DNA of 64,000 nucleotides from Mesobacillus persicus (GTDB taxonomy: Bacteria; Bacillota; Bacilli; Bacillales; Cytobacillaceae), in contig NZ_FOBW01000018.1 in the NCBI RefSeq assembly GCF_900109925.1, forward strand, positions 1 to 64,000. The letters run 5' to 3'. Below the pieces are notes generated by a model. The model saw only the letters and a list, made by a program, of their open reading frames with translations, searched no databases and was not told where the DNA came from. Position 1 is the first letter of the stretch; each line of letters begins with the position of its first letter. The translations under genes and the position numbers were made by a program. This document shows, piece after piece, positions 51,050 to 58,952 of the stretch.

Positions 51050-52559
51050 TTTAATCGCGGTATTTCAAAATCGCCAAGACCAACTTCTCCAAGCCCTATT
51101 CGAACATATACAAATATCATTTGTTGCGCTATTACTTGCAGTAATCATTGCGATTCCATTAGGGATTTACTTAACAAAAAAAGAAAAAATGGCAGAAGGG
51201 ATGATTGGGATTACAGCTGTTTTGCAAACAATCCCCTCCTTAGCGCTATTAGGTCTGTTCATTCCGTTATTTGGGATTGGCAAAGTACCTGCCATCATTG
51301 CCCTTATCATTTACGCATTGCTTCCAATTCTTCGGAATACATACACTGGAATTAAAGAAGTCGATCCATCCCTAACGGAAGCAGCAATGGCCATGGGGAT
51401 GAACACTAGGAAGCGTTTGCTCAAGGTAGAATTGCCACTCGCCATGCCGGTCATTATGGCTGGAATTCGAACGGCGATGGTTCTTATCGTTGGAACCGCC
51501 ACCCTCGCTGCTTTAATTGGTGCTGGTGGTTTAGGAGACATCATTCTTTTAGGTATTGATCGCAACAATACGGAGCTGATTGTCCTCGGTGCAATCCCAG
51601 CAGCCCTACTAGCAATTGTTTTTGATTTTTTACTTCGAAAAATGGAAAAGCTTAGCTATAAACAATCACTGGGGACCATTGGCGTGATTGCGGTGATTGC
51701 CCTAATGATTACCGTCGTTCCGAATTTACTGAATGCGGAAGAAGAAACACTTGTCATCGGTGGCAAGCTTGGTACAGAGCCTGAGATTTTAATCAATATG
51801 TATAAATTATTAGTCGAAGAGGAAACAAACTTACAAGTTGAATTAGAGCCTGGCCTAGGTAAAACCTCCTTTCTCTTTAATGCCCTACAAACAGGTAGTA
51901 TTGACGTATATCCAGAGTTTACGGGGACAGCGATTTCTCAATTTTTAAAGGAAACGGCCGTAAGCAATGATCGACAAGAAGTATATGAACAAGCAAGAGA
52001 TGGGTTAGAAGAGGATTTCAATCTCGTGATGTTGAAGCCAATGCAGTTTAACAACACGTATGCATTAGCTGTCCCGACAGCGTTTGCTGAAGAACATCAG
52101 CTTGAAGCGATATCGGATTTACGAGCAGTGGAAAATCAGATAAAACCGGGGTTTACTTTGGAATTTTCCGATCGAGAAGATGGCTACATAGGCATTCAAG
52201 ACCTTTATAACCTCGAATTCCCTGATATAACAACGATGGAGCCACAGCTTCGCTATAATGCGATTGAACAGGGGGACATCAACCTAATCGATGCTTACTC
52301 GACTGATAGTGAGTTAAGAAGATATAATCTAACGGTTTTAACAGATGATAAAGAGCTTTTCCCTCCCTACCAGGGAGCTCCATTGCTACGACAAGAAACC
52401 ATAGATAATTATCCAGTAATTGCAGATATACTCAATCAATTAGCCGATAAAATTACCGATGACCAGATGCGCGAAATGAACTACCAAGTCGCCGTCGAAG
52501 GAAAAAGTTCCGCCGAAGTCGCACAAGAATATCTTAGACAAGAAGGACTTATTGATTAA
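51042..52559 (+). CDS. fused ABC permease and substrate-binding protein (OpuFB/EgtUBC/BilEB type)
   Basis: This 505-residue fusion has an N-terminal permease (residues 1-225, five or six helices, with the EAA-like SLTEAAMAMGMNTRKRLLKVELPLAMP loop split over its length). It is followed by an extracytoplasmic binding domain of the OpuAC type (about 232-503; GGKLGTEPEILINMYKLL, DVYPEFTGTAIS, FNNTYALAVP). The architecture is that of Bacillus OpuFB, Listeria BilEB and Streptococcus EgtUBC. These carry glycine betaine-type solutes, bile or ergothioneine, respectively, and sequence by eye does not decide between them. It overlaps the ATPase gene and ends at a strong terminator. Confidence 0.9.
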   Translation: MPSLIAVFQNRQDQLLQALFEHIQISFVALLLAVIIAIPLGIYLTKKEKMAEGMIGITAVLQTIPSLALLGLFIPLFGIGKVPAIIALIIYALLPILRNTYTGIKEVDPSLTEAAMAMGMNTRKRLLKVELPLAMPVIMAGIRTAMVLIVGTATLAALIGAGGLGDIILLGIDRNNTELIVLGAIPAALLAIVFDFLLRKMEKLSYKQSLGTIGVIAVIALMITVVPNLLNAEEETLVIGGKLGTEPEILINMYKLLVEEETNLQVELEPGLGKTSFLFNALQTGSIDVYPEFTGTAISQFLKETAVSNDRQEVYEQARDGLEEDFNLVMLKPMQFNNTYALAVPTAFAEEHQLEAISDLRAVENQIKPGFTLEFSDREDGYIGIQDLYNLEFPDITTMEPQLRYNAIEQGDINLIDAYSTDSELRRYNLTVLTDDKELFPPYQGAPLLRQETIDNYPVIADILNQLADKITDDQMREMNYQVAVEGKSSAEVAQEYLRQEGLID

Positions 52560-52604
52560 ATCGTGTTCCGGTCCACACAAAAAAAGAACACTCTGATAAC
52601 AATA

Positions 52605-52649
52605 ATGAAAGCCATCTCTTTTATGTACATTTACAAAGAGATGGCTTTT
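52605..52649. terminator. bidirectional terminator
   Basis: AAAGCCATCTCTTT and AAAGAGATGGCTTT flank a 13-nt loop. It serves the importer operon from the left and the 44-residue gene from the right. Confidence 0.9.
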
Positions 52650-52670
52650 GTATTCAAAGCAGTATTTATC

Positions 52671-52805
52671 TTATTGCTTTTTTACTGGCGTACACACTGC
52701 ATAGATACTTTGAGCTGGGTCCATTACATTGACTTCAATAACCTTGAACCCATTTCCTCCATTTGCAGTAGAGATTTTACCAGTGGTTACTTTAATATTC
52801 TTCAT
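52671..52805 (-). CDS. 44-residue uncharacterised protein
   Basis: This tiny gene encodes 44 residues starting MKNIKVTTGKISTANGGNG and ending IYAVCTPVKKQ. The glycine-rich turn followed by FKVIEVNVMDPAQ suggests a small beta-structured peptide. It has a good ribosome binding site (AAGGAAGAAGGATA before ATG), normal codon use, its own terminator, and no overlap with other genes. It has no homologue that I recognise. It converges on the importer operon and sits beside an R1 pair. Confidence 0.65.
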   Translation of the reverse strand: MKNIKVTTGKISTANGGNGFKVIEVNVMDPAQSIYAVCTPVKKQ

Positions 52806-52887
52806 TATCCTTCTTCCTTCCTTTATCCAAATGTCTCACCAAAATTTACTATATGCTGGAAGTCAGATAATGTTCCATTTATTTTTT

Positions 52888-52962
52888 AGCACAGGGACGG
52901 TTCTTCTACTTCTTAAGATGGTGCAATATGAGCGGAAGCAAGAGAACCGTCCCTACGCTTGC
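52888..52962. repeat. R1 repeat, copy 18 (paired arms)
   Basis: The left arm has NN = TC and decayed ends (TACTTCT). The right arm has NN = CT. They are opposed across about 19 bp, just upstream of the 44-residue gene and past the treR end. Confidence 0.8.
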
Positions 52963-53007
52963 AAAGAAAAAGCAGGAGAACCATGAGTTCCACTGCTTTT
53001 TCTTTCT
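52963..53007 (-). terminator. terminator of the tre operon
   Basis: AAAGAAAAAGCAG and CTGCTTTTTCTTT form a hairpin directly after the treR stop codon. The interior GGAGAACC may be another trace of R1. Confidence 0.75.
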
Positions 53008-53717
53008 TATTTCCTCCGAGCAAAATCAACAAACCGGAATTTATCTGGTCGATGGCGTGATTCCGTATATTGAAACATACTAGCATCATCTAAGTAGACA
53101 AAGTTTTTGACCACGACAATGTACTGAAAGCCATCTAAATCCAAGTAACGGCAATCTTCTTCGGTTGGCATTTCCATTGTAATTTCTTTTTTCGCAAAAG
53201 AGATGGTTAACCCTAACTCCCCTTCAAGATATTCGTAAATAGAATTTTGACAGATCTCTTTTGTCAAATCAGGCGCAAATTTCTCCACTAGATAATCCTT
53301 GTCTAGGATAATTTTTTCGCCGTCAATCTCGCGGACGCGATAGATTTTCCACATCGCATCATCCTTTTCAAGGCGCATCGTTTTTTTCATTTCAGTCGTA
53401 GGGCGAATTTGCTCGAACTCTTCGACAATCGTTTTCGCACGATGGCCCATCTTTTTAGCCAGTTCCTTGAAACTAACCAGTCCAGAAATCGGAAAGTCAA
53501 ACTTTGAAACATCAAGGACGATCGAGCCTTTTCCTTGTACCTTATGGATGAAACCCTCTTCTGATAACATATTCAGCGCTTTACGAATCGTTTCTCTTGA
53601 AGCGGAATACCTCTCTGCCAATTCATTCTCAGACGGAAGTAAGGCCCCTACTTCCATCTTCCCGTTGCGAATTTGGTCTGCAAGCTCTTCTTTTATTTTT
53701 ATAAATTTGTTTTTCAT
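53007..53717 (-). CDS. treR: trehalose operon repressor, GntR/HutC family
   Basis: This 236-residue GntR-type repressor has an N-terminal winged helix (FIKIKEELADQIRNG, LPSENELAERYSASRETIRKAL, GFIHKVQGKGSIV) and a HutC/UTRA ligand domain (about 85-232). In Bacillus TreR, trehalose-6-phosphate releases the repressor. It is the third gene of treP-treA-treR, and three TTGTATATACAA-type operators lie upstream of treP. The ATG lies 50 bp after the treA stop. Length and context match TreR closely. Confidence 0.92.
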   Translation of the reverse strand: MKNKFIKIKEELADQIRNGKMEVGALLPSENELAERYSASRETIRKALNMLSEEGFIHKVQGKGSIVLDVSKFDFPISGLVSFKELAKKMGHRAKTIVEEFEQIRPTTEMKKTMRLEKDDAMWKIYRVREIDGEKIILDKDYLVEKFAPDLTKEICQNSIYEYLEGELGLTISFAKKEITMEMPTEEDCRYLDLDGFQYIVVVKNFVYLDDASMFQYTESRHRPDKFRFVDFARRK

Positions 53718-53767
53718 GCTTTATCACCAATCTTATTATACCTATAAGCCTGGCACACAGGGAAGAA

Positions 53768-55435
53768 TCATTTCTTTTTCAAATGATAAACAAATGATTC
53801 GTATGGACCAACCTGCATATTTGCCGTCAATTCTGGAGCCTTTTCGATGTTTGCCAACAGTACCTCATTGTCATACTTCTGTACAAGCTCTTCAGTTAAA
53901 GTAAGCTTCGCATCTTTTCCATAAAAATTATTAATGACAAGTAATCGTTCATTTTCTAAAACCCGTTCATACACAAATAGGTCTGGATGCTCTTCATCTA
54001 ATAAACGGTATTCACCATCGGTAATAATCGAATATTGTTTGCGCAGTTCAATCAGTTTCTGATAATGATAAAAAATCGAGTCCTTATCTTCAAGTGCTTT
54101 TTTTGCGTTGATCTCGTGATAATTTTCAGCTACCGGAATCCAAGGGGTTCCCGTTGTAAATCCAGCCTGAGCATCCTCGTTCCATTGCACCGGTGTTCGT
54201 GAATTATCGCGGGATTTTTCTTTTAGAATAGAAAGAATTTCGTCTTCGCTCTTTCCTTCTTCTTTCATAATTCTATAATAATTTAAGGTCTCTACATCCC
54301 GATATTGGTCAATCGAATTGAATTTAGGATTGGTCATTCCGAATTCTTCACCTTGGTAAATATACGGCGTCCCCTGCATCATGTGAATAGTCGTGGCCAG
54401 CATTTTTGCCGATTCCTTATGGTACTGACCATCATCACCAAATCGGGAAACGATACGTGGCTGGTCATGATTACACCAGAACAACGCATTCCAACCTCCA
54501 CCTTGTTGCATCTCCGTTTGCCAAAGCGATAAGATCCTTTTTAACGCTAAAAAATCAAAATCAGCAAGTGCCCACTTCTCCCCATTTGGATAATCGACTT
54601 TTAAATGATGGAAATTAAATGTCATGCTTAATTCCTTGCGATCGGGGTTGCTGTATTTGATACAGTTTTCAATCGTCGTTGACGACATTTCCCCTACAGT
54701 CAAGCTATCGTATTGTGCCAAAACTTCCCGGTTCATTTCCTGAAGGTACTCATGAACTCGCGGGCCATCTGTATAATATTTACGCCCATCCCCTGGAGGT
54801 GTGAGACCATCATCATCCGCGAAGCTTTGATCTTTTGAAATTAAATTGATGACATCTAACCGAAAGCCGTCAATCCCCTGCTTGAACCAATAGTGCATCA
54901 TCTCATATACTTCTTGGCGAACCTTTTCGTTTTCCCAGTTTAAATCCGCTTGGGTCTCATCGAACAAATGGAGATAATATTGCTCCGTCTTTTCATCATA
55001 CTTCCACGCCGAACCACCAAACTTTGAAATCCAGTTCGTCGGCTCATCCTTCCAAATATAATAATCGCGATAAGGACTTTCTTTTGAGGAAGCCGATTCC
55101 TTAAACCAACGATGTTCAGTAGAAGTGTGGTTAACGACAAGGTCCATAATCACCTTAATACCACGGTCATGTGCTTGTTTAAGTAATGCTTTGAAGTCTT
55201 CCATCGTTCCATACTCTTCATGAATACTATAATAATCACTAATATCATAACCATTGTCACGCTGTGGGGATTGATAAACCGGAGTCAGCCAAATCACGTC
55301 GACTCCAAGCGTTTTAAGGTAATCTAGTTTCTCAATAATCCCTTGGAGATCACCAACACCACTCCCGGTACTATCATTAAAACTTTTCGGATAAATTTGA
55401 TAGACAACAGATGTTTTCCACCATGGTTGCTTCAT
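53768..55435 (-). CDS. treA: trehalose-6-phosphate hydrolase (GH13)
   Basis: This 555-residue GH13 enzyme (phospho-alpha-1,1-glucosidase) splits trehalose-6-phosphate into glucose and glucose-6-phosphate. The catalytic residues are visible: nucleophile D194 (GFRLDVIN), acid/base E249 (TVGEMSST) and transition-state D324 (CNHDQPR). DLVVNHTS is the conserved region I. The length is the usual one. It is the second gene of the tre operon, separated from treP by 504 bp that hold a 52-bp tandem repeat. The substrate assignment rests on the operon. Confidence 0.94.
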   Translation of the reverse strand: MKQPWWKTSVVYQIYPKSFNDSTGSGVGDLQGIIEKLDYLKTLGVDVIWLTPVYQSPQRDNGYDISDYYSIHEEYGTMEDFKALLKQAHDRGIKVIMDLVVNHTSTEHRWFKESASSKESPYRDYYIWKDEPTNWISKFGGSAWKYDEKTEQYYLHLFDETQADLNWENEKVRQEVYEMMHYWFKQGIDGFRLDVINLISKDQSFADDDGLTPPGDGRKYYTDGPRVHEYLQEMNREVLAQYDSLTVGEMSSTTIENCIKYSNPDRKELSMTFNFHHLKVDYPNGEKWALADFDFLALKRILSLWQTEMQQGGGWNALFWCNHDQPRIVSRFGDDGQYHKESAKMLATTIHMMQGTPYIYQGEEFGMTNPKFNSIDQYRDVETLNYYRIMKEEGKSEDEILSILKEKSRDNSRTPVQWNEDAQAGFTTGTPWIPVAENYHEINAKKALEDKDSIFYHYQKLIELRKQYSIITDGEYRLLDEEHPDLFVYERVLENERLLVINNFYGKDAKLTLTEELVQKYDNEVLLANIEKAPELTANMQVGPYESFVYHLKKK

Positions 55436-55612
55436 ATTGACACCTACCTATTCTTCTTTTATGTAACAATGAAAATAAAGAATCTTTATTTTCGGTTCGG
55501 GAACTCTCTAATCGCGAACACTCGCTTTTCCCATTCAAATTCTTTTATCCTGGGTTTGTTTCAACTAGAAAGTTCGCTCTTTTCCCGTCCGGACTCTTTC
55601 CTTGGGGTTTTG
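55436..55612. other. degenerate upstream part of the tre intergenic repeat region
   Basis: This part of the gap between treP and treA contains diverged versions of the 52-bp unit (for example 55561-55612, with CTAGAAAG, TTTCCCGTCCGGACTCTTTCC). No gene was seen. Confidence 0.5.
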
Positions 55613-55768
55613 GCAATTAGAAGCTTTCTATCTTACCGTTCTAGCTCTTTCCCTCAGGTTCCGGGCAAGTAGAAGCTCTCTATCTTACCGTTCTGGCTCT
55701 TTCCCTCAGGTTTCGGGCAAATAGAAACTCTCTATCTTACCGTTCTGGCTCTTTCCCTCGGGTTTCGG
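55613..55768. repeat. tandem repeat, three 52-bp units
   Basis: Units start at 55613, 55665 and 55717, exactly 52 bp apart, and a fourth begins at 55769 but is cut short. Each reads GCAANTAGAANCT, then CTATCTTACCGTTCT, then CTCTTTCCCTC, ending in GG. Identity between units is over 90%. 52 is not a multiple of 3, so it is not coding. It sits inside the tre operon. Confidence 0.95.
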
Positions 55769-55939
55769 GCAAAAGAGGTCCCTTTTTTACATGCAATGAT
55801 CTTTCCCCATTTACTTGCTCAAATAAATGCCTACTTAGACGAAACCCTAATAGTATTAGCCTGCACAAAAAAACTCACAACTACAAATTGAAATTCTAAA
55901 AAAGGAAAGAGGAACAAATAATTGTTCCTCCTTGTGTTT

Positions 55940-57379
55940 TTATGCACGCTTTTTCTTAAAAGCAATGTTTCCTACATTTAGTTTGTTGAACACAATTGTT
56001 AGAACGAATGGAACGGCAATGGCAACGATCATCGCAAGAGCGAATGTTCCCATAAATTGCGGTTGGATGGAAAGTATTCCTGGTAACCCACCGACACCGA
56101 TGGAGTTCGCCATTACGCCGCTACCTACTGAAATCACAGCGGCAACTAATGAACCCAACATCGCAGCTAAGAATGGGAAGCCGTATTTCAAGTTGATACC
56201 GAACATCGCTGGCTCTGTTACCCCAAGGTAACAAGAAATTGCTGCTGGAATCGATACTTGCTTTTCCGCTTCATTTTTACGATTAATATAGATCATCGCT
56301 AGAACCGCAGAACCTTGAGCGATATTTGATAATGCAATCATCGGCCATAGGTTTGTTCCACCAAGCTCACTCATAAGCTGCAAGTCGATGGCATTTGTCA
56401 TATGGTGTAAACCAGTAATAACAAGTGGTGCATAGATAAACCCAAATACTGCGGCAAACAACCAACCGAAAGCTGAAGTTAGGCCAGAGTATACGATATT
56501 TGAAATCCATGAACCAATTTCCCAACCGATAGGACCAAGAATCGTATGAGCTAGTAAAACAGCTGGTACTAATGATAAAAATGGAACAACAATCATTGAA
56601 ATCGCATTCGGAATCACTTTACGCAACTGAATTTCTAAATAAGAGAACACTAAACCTGCTAAAATTGCCGGAATAACTTGTGCCTGATATCCAATCATTT
56701 GAATTTGAGCAAAACCAAAATCCCAATATGGAATATCTTCGGCACCAGCGCCAGCCACACCATAAGCATTTAAGAGCTGAGGCGATACAAGGGTAATACC
56801 AAGGACAATCCCGAGAATTTGAGAAGCACCCATTTTTCTAGCAACCGCCCAGGTAATCCCTACAGGCAAGAAGTGGAAGATCGCTTCCCCAATTAACCAA
56901 AGGAACGCATGGACCCCTGCCCAAAACTGAGATGACTCGACAATGGTCATTGTCCCATCTTCAAGCAACTTGATATCACCGATAACATTTCTAAAACCAA
57001 GGATTAGACCACCGACAACAAGTGCCGGAATAAGCGGTGTGAATATATCCGCTAAATGAGAAATCATTCTTTGCAATAGATTCATATTTTGTTTCGCAGC
57101 AACCTTTGCCTCATCTTTTGAGGTGTCACTTACACCCGCAATTTTAATAAATTCATTATAGAAGGACGGAACTTCATTTCCAACTACAACCTGAAATTGA
57201 CCGGCTTGGGTAAAAGTCCCCTTTACCACATCGATTTTCTCAATCTCTTCAACATTTGCTTTATTCGGATCGTTTAACACAAATCTCATTCTTGTTACAC
57301 AATGCGTAACCACTGAGATGTTATCGCTTCCCCCGATATGCTTTAAAAGCTCTTCTGCTGAGTTTTTATATTTACTCAT
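55940..57379 (-). CDS. treP: trehalose-specific PTS enzyme IIBC
   Basis: This 479-residue PTS permease takes up trehalose and phosphorylates it at the phosphate-carrier cysteine. The IIB domain (1-85) contains C27 in VVTHCVTRMRF. The IIC domain (from about 105) has about 10 membrane helices, with IYAPLVITGLHHM and the GVTEPAMFGINLKYGFPF signature. No IIA domain is attached; Bacillus TreP uses the glucose IIA. ATG 57379 follows GGTGAGGAGGAG; an upstream extension to 57406 lies before the ribosome binding site. It is the first gene of the operon, with a TreR operator in the promoter spacer and a cre box. Confidence 0.94.
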   Translation of the reverse strand: MSKYKNSAEELLKHIGGSDNISVVTHCVTRMRFVLNDPNKANVEEIEKIDVVKGTFTQAGQFQVVVGNEVPSFYNEFIKIAGVSDTSKDEAKVAAKQNMNLLQRMISHLADIFTPLIPALVVGGLILGFRNVIGDIKLLEDGTMTIVESSQFWAGVHAFLWLIGEAIFHFLPVGITWAVARKMGASQILGIVLGITLVSPQLLNAYGVAGAGAEDIPYWDFGFAQIQMIGYQAQVIPAILAGLVFSYLEIQLRKVIPNAISMIVVPFLSLVPAVLLAHTILGPIGWEIGSWISNIVYSGLTSAFGWLFAAVFGFIYAPLVITGLHHMTNAIDLQLMSELGGTNLWPMIALSNIAQGSAVLAMIYINRKNEAEKQVSIPAAISCYLGVTEPAMFGINLKYGFPFLAAMLGSLVAAVISVGSGVMANSIGVGGLPGILSIQPQFMGTFALAMIVAIAVPFVLTIVFNKLNVGNIAFKKKRA

Positions 57380-57431
57380 TCTTTTCTCCTCCTCACCTTT
57401 TGGCAAGACTATTTATCTTTTTTCTACTCAA

Positions 57432-57520
57432 CCTGTATACAAAAGTCCTATTTGCGTTTTCGCATTAACTTGTATATACATGTTTTGTTGACGCTTTCAT
57501 CATAACTTGTATATACAAAT
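57432..57520 (-). promoter_or_regulatory. TreR operator sites
   Basis: The palindromic TTGTATATACAA (57507-57518) lies between -35 and -10 of treP. A second site with one change, TTGTATATACAT (57470-57481), and a weaker CTGTATACAAAA (57433-57444) lie downstream. The spacing suits cooperative TreR binding. Confidence 0.8.
57486..57500 (-). promoter_or_regulatory. cre box (CcpA) of treP
   Basis: TGTTGACGCTTTCAT matches the reversed cre consensus WGNNWNCGNTTNCAW at all but one position. It lies just downstream of the -10, where CcpA would repress. Confidence 0.65.
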
Positions 57521-57527
57521 CCGTCAA
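57499..57527 (-). promoter_or_regulatory. treP promoter
   Basis: On the minus strand TTGACG (57527-57522) and TATGAT (57504-57499) are 17 bp apart, with the TreR palindrome filling the spacer. Confidence 0.8.
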
Positions 57528-57656
57528 CATATAAAATAAACAAAGAAAATTCAAATTTTTTTCAGCCCGTTTCCAAAGACAATCACAGAAATACCACAAA
57601 GATTTCCCAGGCAAGCGCATGAAGTGACAAGATACCCAACTCTTTCGACAAAAAAA

Positions 57657-57706
57657 CAAGGGGACGGTTCTCCTGCTTCCGCAGAAGAACCGTCCCCTTG
57701 CTTCCT
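57657..57706. repeat. R1 repeat, copy 19 (paired arms)
   Basis: Two opposed R1 arms overlap slightly at the centre (left NN = CC, right NN = TC), extended outward by CAAG and CTTG. The outer end TAGGAAGC holds the stop codon of the acyl-CoA dehydrogenase gene. Confidence 0.92.
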
Positions 57707-58850
57707 ATCTATTCATCTTTACTATCTCCTCAAGAATGGTCTCTTTTTTTTGTAAGTCTACTCTTGCTAACCGGATTTCTTTATACCATCTCTCAATTGG
57801 TAAATCACCAGCATATCCAGACCCACCGCAAATCTGCAAACTGTCATCAATAATTTTTGCGGCTGCTTCTGTAGCAAATAGTTTAGCCATCTTCGCACTA
57901 ATCCTGCCGTCTTTATCCCCCGCATCGATTTGCTTAGCCGCATCATAAACCATCAACCGTGCCGCTTTTATGTTGAGCACCGCTTCAGCGATCATTGTTT
58001 GAACCGCAGGAAACTCGATTAATGCTTTTCCCCTCGTTATACGAAGCATTGCGTAATCCCTCGCATATTGCAAGGCTTTTTCTGCAACCCCCAAACATCG
58101 AGCACCAAGCAAAACTTGAGTTTCAGCTAACCACTGCTTTATTAATTGTGCCCCTTCACCAACCTTGCCAATTCTACGATCATCCGGCAGCCGTACATCT
58201 TTTAAGATGACCTCATGCCTTGTCTGGACATCCATTAAGACTGTTTCTTTTAGTTCATAAGAGTCAGTAGGCGCTAGGATAAACAAGGTCGCCTCCTTTG
58301 CTCCGTTATCACCGAGACAGTTTACAAGGATGATGCCAAAGCTAGATTGTTCAAGCTTTTGGATATACGATTTATGCCCATTTATCACCCAATCGGCACC
58401 TTGTTTAACCGCCTCACACCGTAGCCGCTCGATGTGATTATCTTCCAATGCCTCCCACAAAGCCATAAAGCAACCTTTGCCCCGTTCAATAGCTGGTTTT
58501 ACATACGTTTCTATTTGTTCTAGTGTGCACTGTTCAAGAAAGCTTGGCAGTTCCTCCCCAAATGCGTCAGCTGCAGGATGATACAATCCCAATCGATGCT
58601 TGGCTGCCTCTTCATAAATCACACTTCTTATAAACAGGGATAACCCTGCTCCGCCCCATTCTTCCTTTGCGCCTAATGCGAACAATCCTGCCATTCTTGC
58701 TTTTTCTTTTAAAAGTTCCACTTGTTCTACCGGTAACTTTTGAAGATAATCTTTCTGTGACTGCTCCAAAACAGCCACTTGTTCCGCTACAAAGGATTTT
58801 ACTGTCCGTTTTAATAGCACCAAGTCACTTTCAACAAACACATCTTCCAC
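57705..58850 (-). CDS. acyl-CoA dehydrogenase-like protein lacking the YEGT glutamate
   Basis: This 381-residue protein has the acyl-CoA dehydrogenase fold: an N-terminal helical domain, a beta domain, and a C-terminal helical domain (GARCLGVAEKALQYARDY, LQICGGSGYAGDLPIERWYKE). The usual C-terminal YEGT motif with the catalytic Glu is replaced by ARVDLQKKE. A Glu in LAETQVLLG occupies roughly the place where isovaleryl- and long-chain-type enzymes keep their base. Activity is therefore uncertain. The start is GTG 58850 after AGGGGGGACCGGC. It lies 100 bp downstream of a second acyl-CoA dehydrogenase and may form a heteromer with it. Its stop codon lies in an R1 repeat. Confidence 0.85.
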   Translation of the reverse strand: MEDVFVESDLVLLKRTVKSFVAEQVAVLEQSQKDYLQKLPVEQVELLKEKARMAGLFALGAKEEWGGAGLSLFIRSVIYEEAAKHRLGLYHPAADAFGEELPSFLEQCTLEQIETYVKPAIERGKGCFMALWEALEDNHIERLRCEAVKQGADWVINGHKSYIQKLEQSSFGIILVNCLGDNGAKEATLFILAPTDSYELKETVLMDVQTRHEVILKDVRLPDDRRIGKVGEGAQLIKQWLAETQVLLGARCLGVAEKALQYARDYAMLRITRGKALIEFPAVQTMIAEAVLNIKAARLMVYDAAKQIDAGDKDGRISAKMAKLFATEAAAKIIDDSLQICGGSGYAGDLPIERWYKEIRLARVDLQKKETILEEIVKMNR

Positions 58851-58952
58851 GCCGGTCCCCCCTATTCTTCAATCATCACGCACTCCACTTGTTCCTCAAG
58901 ATGCTTATCAAGCTTGACGAAGCAACCTTTCTGCAAAACCACCACTCTACTT

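Noticed and set aside
55343-55672. 109-codon plus-strand frame in the tre gap
   Set aside because: It runs opposite to the operon, overlaps treA, and its second half is the non-coding tandem repeat.
55613-55768. CRISPR array
   Set aside because: The whole 52-bp unit is repeated without unique spacers, so it is a plain tandem repeat.
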